64,000 nt of DNA. Origin: Allodiplogaster sudhausi. Lineage: Eukaryota > Nematoda > Chromadorea > Rhabditida > Diplogasteridae. Below are positions 52,688 through 61,362 of the stretch, one piece after another; within the stretch, counting starts at the first letter, position 1, and every line of letters begins with the position of its first letter. The stretch spans positions 124,001 to 188,000 of the forward strand of contig CALZFC010000144.1 in assembly GCA_945643635.1 (NCBI GenBank), written 5' to 3'. The translations under genes and the position numbers were made by a program. The notes beneath the pieces were generated by a model. The model searched no databases, was not told the origin of the DNA, and saw nothing but the letters and a program-made list of their open reading frames with translations.

Positions 52688-52984
52688 TTAAAGCTTACAT
52701 ACCTGTGATTCCTCTACTTTTATAAGGTCTCGGCGCAGAAACTAAATAGCGGAGAGGGCGAAGAAAGGATCCCTTCTGATCGCCTGAAAAAGCATGAGAA
52801 ACTAGGGTGATCATTCATATTCTGTTCATTTCAACTGCCAGTTTAGTGCGCGGCGCAAAAAAGCACAATGAACAAAGAACAAGTTAACGTGCTCTTGCCA
52901 GGTGCATTTGGAACAAAAGCATAGGAATTAAACACTGAAGAATAAGAATGGCAAACATTTATTGATGAATTGCCTAGGGGAAGC

Positions 52985-54070
52985 GATAGAAGGAGCTGGG
53001 TTTAGAGACGTTCTTCGGGAAGTTGTAGCCATGGCCGCCGCCAAGATCGATGGGCACTTTTTTGTTGTGGTGGCACGTGTGGCAAATATTTTAAAATTGT
53101 TCTTTTGTAACATCTAGCACCCAATAATGGGTATTCCAGGATTCTTTGAAGTTCTTTTATGATATACCGCTCAAAAGTACTCAAAAAGTCAAGTAAATAA
53201 ATGTACGAAAACCCATTCGGAGCCAACTATCAGGTCATTTGTGAGCCGGAGTGCCAAAAAAGTCATAACCAGTGGAAAGAGCAGATACTTTTGCATAACA
53301 TGTCCACCGATGAAAGAGCAATACCAGTTCATGTTTCAGAAATCTTGAAAGTTCGAAAAAAAAAATCAGCGACAGGATTCGACTATTTTGAGCTGTCATG
53401 AGATAAATTTTACCAATTGAACTTATGTTCTGAAAACTGTGCCATAAGGTTTTTTGAGACGAGAAACATAAATTTCACGTTCATTTTCTACTTTTGAGTA
53501 CCATCAGTGGTACTTGCCAAAAGAATGAAATATAATATGCAAAAAAAAAATTGCATTTCGATCAAGCGTTCCTTGCATGGCACGTGTGGATCCAGGTGTC
53601 CTCGCCGCCGCCGTTCCTGAGTCCACTCGTCATCGCTGCCAGTGATCGGGAAGAATGTGTACTCGCTCGACGGGCAGGTCGTACAGTAGTGGATCACTTT
53701 CAGGTAGTACTTGTCCTGTAACAATAAAAGAATCTTCAGGTAGTACTTGTCCAGTAACAACAAAAGTATCTTCAGGTAGTACTTGTTTAGTAACAACAAA
53801 AGTATCTTCAGGTAGTAGTGGTCCTGTAAGAAACAATATTAGTTTTATTGATAACACAAGATTAAGTTTTAAAATAGTAATTTGTGCTTTAAACAAATTA
53901 TGTTCTACAAACTCTCTGAAAAAAAAGAATTTGTGAATTAATCAAATGTGAACCTGTTTCAAGAAGCCAAGTTAGTGCTAAAAATTTAAGCTAACGTAAA
54001 AAGAAGTTGTATGCGTCGCCACTGATCGTTTTTTCGGTCTTGCCTTCCAAAAGGACAGCATCCAGGATGT
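52985..54070 (-). pseudogene. Second transthyretin-like gene, 5' part missing
   Basis: 54062-54002 holds the end of a TTL exon 2 (LLEGKTEKTISGDAYNFF). The next exon starts at 53716 with DKYYLKVIHYCTTCPSSEYT and FFPITGSDDEWTQ, corresponding to the DPK..YH.C block of TTL proteins. A further C-terminal candidate lies at about 53090-52985 (CHTCHHNKKVPIDLGGGHGY, then NFPKNVSKPSSFYRFP and a stop). Exon 1 with its signal peptide is absent upstream, where four-TM copy C sequence begins. The acceptor region is tandemly duplicated (53700-53825). Confidence 0.55.
53700..53825 (-). repeat. Tandemly duplicated splice acceptor
   Basis: Four units of about 35 bp read on the minus strand as TTATTGTTACAG/GACAAGTACTACCTGAAG, the 3' splice site plus the first six codons (DKYYLK) of the TTL exon. 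Each unit retains a usable AG. Confidence 0.85.
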
Positions 54071-54866
54071 TCAATTTCGGGTGAAATGGAAGATTATATA
54101 CGCATTTATTGCATTAAAACAAATTAGTAACGTGGCAAAATGAATGATTACAATAGTAAACGAATTTCGCAATATATGAATTTTATGGAGCATTAATGTT
54201 ATTGAACAAAAGAATACAGAGGAATCGCCCATTGTGAGTCAGAATGGGAAGCTCGCTTTCGTCTTTTTTCTCTTTTTTATCGACAGCATTGAAAAATAGG
54301 AATGGAGGCATCAAGACAAAAAGAAATATATAAATTATAATTCTGTGCCGATCCTGCTATTCGGACGACAGCGTTGTAGGTCGGTCTTTTCAGGCGCCCG
54401 GCTATCACCCCGGGATTGGCTCATTCTCGAACACACAGGCGAGGAGGCGTCCTTCTATAGGTCATAAAGACATACACTTACCAAATCAGTGCTATATCCA
54501 TATGTATAATGTCAACATTTTAAAAGATTTGGTAACCATTTCGACATGAATGCCTTCATTGCTATCAACCAATGTTGGAAAAAACATGCGAAGGACGACG
54601 AGAAAGAGCTGGAAAGAAGAACAATTAGGACGCCTTCTCTGACTCATATATTATCGACTGCTCTCTGGTTATTCCAGTTCCAAAACACCATTCTCATGGC
54701 ATGCACATACCCTTCGTAAACATGTATGCTTCATTTAGATGTTCGATGCTTCTTCAGTATCATCTCTACTTTTAGAACCACTTTTATAACATTAATTTCC
54801 GTTTTATACTGTTAAAGCTTTACTTTTATAACTTCCATCATATGCATTTTATAGAGAGATCGAAGA

Positions 54867-55625
54867 ATGTGTACGGACAACAATTGCACCCGGATCTTTC
54901 AGATTCTAATTGGAGTGCTGCTCTTCATCTTCCTTTTTGTCCATTGGTATCTATGGTATTTTAATGTCTTTTTGAAGAGCTAAATTTGTTGTAAACGATT
55001 GTCAACTGAAAATAAAAAAAATTTAATTTAATTTTAGTAAAAAATTTCTGAACGGAATTTCCTTGTTGGGTATATTTTTCGTAATGCAAATGGCCAGGCA
55101 TCGTGGAAACGGCAACTTTGGCGGCATTCGAAAGGGCATTATCGTGAGCGTCATCGCCGCGTCGACCCTTTCCAACTCCGTCATACTCGTCAAATGCATG
55201 CAATCTTCGAAAGACAAGCCGACTAAAGAAGTCAGAAAAAACATTCACATCGATCATAGTGTTGAGTGTCATACTCCTTTAAGGAGTTGACTGTTCACGA
55301 CTCCGTGGCGCTGGGTTTATGCATCGTAGCACTCGCGGTCTTCGTGTGGATACTGATCATACACAAGCATGACCGCAACGCAGCGATGATCGCTTACTTT
55401 GTCATTCTGATAATTGTTTTCACATCATTTATACACATGTACATATGTACATATATATATATATACTCCATTAGAGGGAGATATTCGAGATGAAGGAGTG
55501 CCAGGCGAAAAATTTGCATGAGAATACAATCTTTTATATTATTATTTCTTTCGTTACAGATGTTCTTGCTTCTCGAAGCAGGCTTCTACATTTGTAACAG
55601 CTCCCAACTCGACGAGTTCAGCTGA
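54867..55625 (+). CDS. Four-TM protein, copy C, short tail
   Basis: Exons 54867-54946, 55098-55230, 55284-55400 and 55560-55625 join in phase: 131 residues. Very close to copy B (MCTDNNCTRIFQILIGVLLF; IRKGIIVSVIAASTLSNSVI; VALGLCIVALAVFVWILII; MFLLLEAGFYICN). All splice sites are canonical; exon 2 acceptor is CCAG/GCATCG. The tail ends early (SSQLDEFS then TGA) because sequence present in copy B was deleted; the downstream DNA still encodes the Ser/Thr tail in another frame. Expressed status unknown. Confidence 0.7.
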
Positions 55626-56493
55626 AACCTCAACGAGTTCAGCTCAAACAACAACTCAAAGTTTGGCTCAATACTCGAGTCTTACTTGACTGAATTTGTA
55701 CTCCTTTTCCGCTAATCTATTCACATTACCTTCTTTTTTTCCTGTCCGCGTTGAAGAAGGTCTGCAGCACGAAATAATAATGTCTATTTAATTATGAACG
55801 CGGTTCGAATATAGAAAATTTGAAGTATGTAAATGCATTTTAAGTTTACAAGACTTTACTCGCTGAATCTTTCTCAAAACTCTGATCATTGCCTTTGTCG
55901 CTGGAATAAATCATAGAGTGCGAATTGATATGTACGCTATAAAAGTCAATGAATCAACTTTATCGATCATTAATATTCTGTGCTATCCTATAGTTTACGA
56001 TGAAGGAAGTCTTGCCAGTGTGCGCGGATGCGCCAACCGCGGAGTGGTTGTTGCGCGCTTGAAAAGCACGCGAAAACGCGAATTATCGAATATAAGGATC
56101 AGCACTGAATTATGATTAATGTATATATTTTTCGACTTGATGATTGATGACTTCGACATTCCTGTCGTTCAAATGTTGATGATGAATAAGAGAAGGACGA
56201 AGAAAGCGTACTTCCCACTCTAACTCACAATGGGAGACTTGTCTCGTTCCTTTTAGTCAATAACATTCTAGAATGGTAGTACTTGTTTTTCATATCTAAT
56301 TTTTTTTTCGAACAGCACTGCTAGGTATCAACTCCACTTTTACATTCATATGCGTTATACATATGTTCTTTATAGACAGATCACTCGAATGTCTTCATTT
56401 GTCGAGAAAACTTTTGTTTAATGATTTTCAATGAAATTATGTTTAGTTGCTGAGTGGAATGTTATTTTGGAAATTTTCGTAACTAAATGGCAG

Positions 56494-56822
56494 GAATCAT
56501 GGAAAGGATGACATTCTCGAAGGCCTTATCATGTGCTTCATCTTCGCCTCGACCGTGTTCAACGCCGTCATAATAATCTATAATTTCTTCAACACTTCTA
56601 TGCGCATATATGTATGCCTTTTTTATTCTTCTACAATTCTTAATGAATATTCTGACTATTTTTGTCATGTCACATGAATGTTTGTACTCATGGTATTTGC
56701 AATTACAGGAGATTGTTCGCGACGCACTTGAGTTGGCATTCTGCATCGTGGCACTGGCGTTCTTCTTGTGGATAGCGTTTATAACAAAAAACGAAGGAAG
56801 TGAATGGCTGCTCGCTTCATTT
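56494..56822 (+). pseudogene. Four-TM copy E: exons 2 and 3 only
   Basis: Exon 1 is reduced to ATGTCTTCATTTGTC (56390) and a stop. Exon 2 56494-56611 (NHGKDDILEGLIMCFIFAST) and exon 3 56709-56822 (EIVRDALELAFCIVALAFFL) have good splice sites and matching phase. No TM4 exon follows. About 350 bases downstream, after TTTATTCTCCAG, the giant Pro/Ala/Ser/Thr array begins. The 3' flank (56990-57170) parallels that of copy D (46660-46860). Confidence 0.65.
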
Positions 56823-57141
56823 GTCAGCCTAATAAGCTTTTTAAACAATATATGTATATATATATACACATATATTGATCTTACTTTAAAATATTATACA
56901 TGTAATATTATATATAACAGATATTTAATAACAACTAAGTGAACTGTACATACACGTGTCTGGTTGTATAGTTTGAGGGCCTGCATTTCTTTGTTTTCGA
57001 TTTGTTTGGTCAATATCGAAACTCTTTTTGCTTATATTATCGGATTACATTTCAAAATAATGTAAGATTACTTTTTTTCCTACGGCGTCAACGCTGTTCG
57101 ATTAAATGCAACATTTCGAAGTTATGGAACGAGACTAAATA

Positions 57142-60100
57142 GTGAATAATTTTTTTTATATTTTACTTTATTCTCCAGCCTCGCCGATTTCAGCTCCAGT
57201 CCCTCCAGCCTCGCCGACTTCAGCTCCAGTCCCTCCAGCCACGCCGACTTCAGCTCCAGTCCCTCCAGCCTCGATGACTTCAGCTTCAGTCCCGCCAGCC
57301 TCGCCGACTTCAGCTCCAGTCCCTCCAGCCACGCCGACTTCAGCTCCAGTCCCTCCAGCCTCGATGACTTCAGCTTCAGTCCCTCCTGCCTCGATGACTT
57401 CAGCTTCAGTCCCTCCAGCCTCGCCGACTTCAGCTCCAGTCCCTCCAGCCACGCCGACTTCAGCTCCAGTTCCTCCAGCCTCGCCGACTTCAGCTTCAGT
57501 CCCTCCAGCCACGCCGACTTCAGCTCCAGTCCCTCTAGCCTCGCTGACTTCCGCTCCAGTCCCTCCAGCCTCGATGACTTCAGCTTCAGTCCCGCCAGCC
57601 TCGCCGACTTCAGCTCCAGTACCTCCAGCCTCGCCGACTTCAGCTCCAGCCTGGATAACCTCGATGACTTCAGCTCCAGTCCCTCCAGCCTCGCCGACTT
57701 CAGCTTCAGTCCCTCCAGCCACGCCGACTTCAGCTCCAGTCCCTCCAGCCACGCCGACTTCAGCTCCAGTCCCTCCAGCCTCGCTGACTTCCGCTCCAGT
57801 CCCTCCAGCCTCGATGACTTCAGCTTCAGTCCCTCCTGCCTCGATGACTTCAGCTTCAGTCCCTCCAGCCTCGCCGACTTCAGCTCCAGTCCCTCCAGCC
57901 ACGCCGACTTCAGCTCCAGTTCCTCCAGAATCGCCGACTTCCGCTCCAGTCCCTCCAGCCTCGATGACTTCAGCTTCAGTCCCTCCAGCCTCGCCGACTT
58001 CAGCTCCAGTCCCTCCAGCCTCGCCGACTTCCGCTCCAGTCCCTCCAGCCTCGATGACTTCAGCTTCAGTCCCTCCAGCTTCGATGACTTCAGCTCCAGT
58101 CCCTCCAGCCTCGCCGACTTCCGCTCCAGTCCCTCCAGCCTCGCCGACTTCAGCTCCAGCCTGGATAGCCTCGATGACTTCAGCTCCAGTCCCTCCAGCC
58201 TCGCCGACTTCAGCTTCAGTCCCTCCAGCCACGCCGACTTCAGCTCCAGTCCCTCCAGCCTCGCTGACTTCCGCTCCAGTCCCTCCAGCCTCGATGACTT
58301 CAGCTTCAGTCCCGCCAGCCTCGCCGACTTCAGCTCCAGTACCTCCAGCCTCGCCGACTTCAGCTCCAGTCCCTCCAGCCTCGCTGACTTCCGCTCCAGT
58401 CCCTCCAGCCTCGATGACTTCAGCTTCAGTCCCTCCTGCCTCGATGACTTCAGCTTCAGTCCCTCCAGCCTCGCCGACTTCAGCTCCAGTCCCTCCAGCC
58501 ACGCCGACTTCAGCTCCAGTCCCTCCAGCCTCGCCGACTTCAGCTTCAGTCCCTCCAGCCACGCCGACTTCAGCTCCAGTCCCTCTAGCCTCGCTGACTT
58601 CCGCTCCAGTCCCTCCAGCCTCGATGACTTCAGCTTCAGTCCCGCCAGCCTCGCCGACTTCAGCTCCAGTACCTCCAGCCTCGCCGACTTCAGCTCCAGC
58701 CTGGATAGCCTCGATGACTTCAGCTCCAGTCCCTCCAGCCTCGCCGACTTCAGCTTCAGTCCCTCCAGCCACGCCGACTTCAGCTCCAGTCCCTCCAGCC
58801 ACGCCGACTTCAGCTCCAGTCCCTCCAGCCTCGCTGACTTCCGCTCCAGTCCCTCCAGCCTCGATGACTTCAGCTTCAGTCCCTCCTGCCTTGATGACTT
58901 CAGCTTCAGTCCCTCCAGCCTCGCCGACTTCAGCTCTAGTCCCTCCAGCCACGCCGACTTCAGCTCCAGTTCCTCCAGAATCGCCGACTTCCGCTCCAGT
59001 CCCTCCAGCCTCGATGACTTCAGCTTCAGTCCCTCCAGCCTCGCCGACTTCAGCTCCAGTCCCTCCAGCCTCGCCGACTTCCGCTCCAGTCCCTCCAGCC
59101 TCGATGACTTCAGCTTCAGTCCCTCCAGCCTCGATGACTTCAGCTCCAGTCCCTCCAGCCTCGCCGACTTCCGCTCCAGTCCCTCCAGCCTCACCGACTT
59201 CAGCTCCAGCCTGGATAGCCTCGATGACTTCAGCTCCAGTCCCTCCAGCCTCGCCGACTTCAGCTTCAGTCCCTCCAGCCACGCCGACTTCAGCTCCAGT
59301 CCCTCCAGCCTCGCTGACTTCCGCTCCAGTCCCTCCAGCCTCGATGACTTCAGCTTCAGTCCCGCCAGCCTCGCCGACTTCAGCTCCAGTACCTCCAGCC
59401 TCGCCGACTTCAGCTCCAGTCCCTCCAGCCTCGCTGACTTCCGCTCCAGTCCATCCAGCCTCGATGACTTCAGCTTCAGTCCCTCCTGCCTCGATGACTT
59501 CAGCTGCAGTCCCTCCAGCCTCGCCGACTTCAGCTCCAGTCCCTCCAGCCACGCCGACTTCAGCTCCAGTTCCTCCAGCCTCGCCGACTTCCGCTCCAGT
59601 CCCTCCAGCCTCGATGACTTCAGCTTCAGTCCCTCCAGAATCGCCGACTTCAGCTCCAGTCCCTCCAGCCTCGATGACTTCAGCTTCAGTCCCGCCAGCC
59701 TCGCCGACTTCAGCTCCAGCCTGGATAACCTCGATGACTTCAGCTCCAGTCCCTCCAGCCTCGCCGACTTCAGCTTCAGTCCCTCCAGCCACGCCGACTT
59801 CAGCTCCAGTCCCTCCAGCCACGCCGACTTCAGCTCCAGTCCCTCCAGCCTCGCTGACTTCCGCTCCAGTCCCTCCAGCCTCGATGACTTCAGCTTCAGT
59901 CCCTCCTGCCTCGATGACTTCAGCTTCAGTCCCTCCAGCCTCGCCGACTTCAGCTCCAGTCCCTCCAGCCACGCCGACTTCAGCTCCAGTTCCTCCAGAA
60001 TCGCCGACTTCCGCTCCAGTCCCTCCAGCCTCGATGACTTCAGCTTCAGTCCCTCCAGCCTCGCCGACTTCAGCTCCAGTCCCTCTAGCCTCGCCGACTT

Positions 60101-61362
60101 CCGCTCCAGTCCCTCCAGCCTCGATGACTTCAGCTTCAGTCCCTCCAGCCTCGATGACTTCAGCTCCAGTCCCTCCAGCCTCGCCGACTTCCGCTCCAGT
60201 CCCTCCAGCCTCGCCGACTTCAGCTCCAGCCTGGATAGCCTCGATGACTTCAGCTCCAGTCCCTCCAGCCTCGCCGACTTCAGCTTCAGTCCCTCCAGCC
60301 ACGCCGACTTCAGCTCCAGTCCCTCCAGCCTCGCTGACTTCCGCTCCAGTCCCTCCAGCCTCGATGACTTCAGCTTCAGTCCCGCCAGCCTCGCCGACTT
60401 CAGCTCCAGTACCTCCAGCCTCGCCGACTTCAGCTCCAGTCCCTCCAGCCTCGCTGACTTCCGCTCCAGTCCCTCCAGCCTCGATGACTTCAGCTTCAGT
60501 CCCTCCTGCCTCGATGACTTCAGCTTCAGTCCCTCCAGCCTCGCCGACTTCAGCTCCAGTCCCTCCAGCCACGCCGACTTCAGCTCCAGTCCCTCCAGCC
60601 TCGCCGACTTCAGCTTCAGTCCCTCCAGCCACGCCGACTTCAGCTCCAGTCCCTCTAGCCTCGCTGAATTCCGCTCCAGTCCCTCCAGCCTCGATGACTT
60701 CAGCTTCAGTCCCGCCAGCCTCGCCGACTTCAGCTCCAGTACCTCCAGCCTCGCCGACTTCAGCTCCAGCCTGGATAGCCTCGATGACTTCAGCTCCAGT
60801 CCCTCCAGCCTCGCCGACTTCAGCTTCAGTCCCTCCAGCCACGCCGACTTCAGCTCCAGTCCCTCCAGCCACGCCGACTTCAGCTCCAGTCCCTCCAGCC
60901 TCGCTGACTTCCGCTCCAGTCCCTCCAGCCTCGATGACTTCAGCTTCAGTCCCTCCTGCCTCGATGACTTCAGCTTCAGTCCCTCCAGCCTCGCCGACTT
61001 CAGCTCCAGTCCCTCCAGCCACGCCGACTTCAGCTCCAGTTCCTCCAGAATCGCCGACTTCCGCTCCAGTCCCTCCAGCCTCGATGACTTCAGCTTCAGT
61101 CCCTCCAGCCTCGCCGACTTCAGCTCCAGTCCCTCCAGCCTCGCCGACTTCCGCTCCAGTCCCTCCAGCCTCGATGACTTCAGCTTCAGTCCCTCCAGCC
61201 TCGATGACTTCAGCTCCAGTCCCTCCAGCCTCGCCGACTTCCGCTCCAGTCCCTCCAGCCTCGCCGACTTCAGCTCCAGCCTGGATAGCCTCGATGACTT
61301 CAGCTCCAGTCCCTCCAGCCTCGCCGACTTCAGCTTCAGTCCCTCCAGCCACGCCGACCTGA
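57142..61362 (+). CDS. Candidate Pro/Ala/Ser/Thr repeat coding exon
   Basis: Open frame of about 1400 codons across the array, in the frame homologous to TTSAQTSTSS tails of four-TM copies A and B. A TTTATTCTCCAG acceptor-like sequence precedes the first unit, so it could be a terminal exon of a gene whose earlier exons resemble copy E. However, absence of stops is expected in a stop-free tandem repeat, exon 3 of copy E ends in phase 0 whereas the array frame needs another phase, and a stop sits two-thirds through. Coding status is unproven. If translated it would be a mucin-like, highly O-glycosylatable tail. Confidence 0.3.
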   Translation: MNNFFYILLYSPASPISAPVPPASPTSAPVPPATPTSAPVPPASMTSASVPPASPTSAPVPPATPTSAPVPPASMTSASVPPASMTSASVPPASPTSAPVPPATPTSAPVPPASPTSASVPPATPTSAPVPLASLTSAPVPPASMTSASVPPASPTSAPVPPASPTSAPAWITSMTSAPVPPASPTSASVPPATPTSAPVPPATPTSAPVPPASLTSAPVPPASMTSASVPPASMTSASVPPASPTSAPVPPATPTSAPVPPESPTSAPVPPASMTSASVPPASPTSAPVPPASPTSAPVPPASMTSASVPPASMTSAPVPPASPTSAPVPPASPTSAPAWIASMTSAPVPPASPTSASVPPATPTSAPVPPASLTSAPVPPASMTSASVPPASPTSAPVPPASPTSAPVPPASLTSAPVPPASMTSASVPPASMTSASVPPASPTSAPVPPATPTSAPVPPASPTSASVPPATPTSAPVPLASLTSAPVPPASMTSASVPPASPTSAPVPPASPTSAPAWIASMTSAPVPPASPTSASVPPATPTSAPVPPATPTSAPVPPASLTSAPVPPASMTSASVPPALMTSASVPPASPTSALVPPATPTSAPVPPESPTSAPVPPASMTSASVPPASPTSAPVPPASPTSAPVPPASMTSASVPPASMTSAPVPPASPTSAPVPPASPTSAPAWIASMTSAPVPPASPTSASVPPATPTSAPVPPASLTSAPVPPASMTSASVPPASPTSAPVPPASPTSAPVPPASLTSAPVHPASMTSASVPPASMTSAAVPPASPTSAPVPPATPTSAPVPPASPTSAPVPPASMTSASVPPESPTSAPVPPASMTSASVPPASPTSAPAWITSMTSAPVPPASPTSASVPPATPTSAPVPPATPTSAPVPPASLTSAPVPPASMTSASVPPASMTSASVPPASPTSAPVPPATPTSAPVPPESPTSAPVPPASMTSASVPPASPTSAPVPLASPTSAPVPPASMTSASVPPASMTSAPVPPASPTSAPVPPASPTSAPAWIASMTSAPVPPASPTSASVPPATPTSAPVPPASLTSAPVPPASMTSASVPPASPTSAPVPPASPTSAPVPPASLTSAPVPPASMTSASVPPASMTSASVPPASPTSAPVPPATPTSAPVPPASPTSASVPPATPTSAPVPLASLNSAPVPPASMTSASVPPASPTSAPVPPASPTSAPAWIASMTSAPVPPASPTSASVPPATPTSAPVPPATPTSAPVPPASLTSAPVPPASMTSASVPPASMTSASVPPASPTSAPVPPATPTSAPVPPESPTSAPVPPASMTSASVPPASPTSAPVPPASPTSAPVPPASMTSASVPPASMTSAPVPPASPTSAPVPPASPTSAPAWIASMTSAPVPPASPTSASVPPATPT

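Noticed and set aside
57122..59194. Minus-strand 690-codon frame of LEGLELKSAR repeats
   Set aside because: Third reading of the same stop-free tandem repeat; no independent support.
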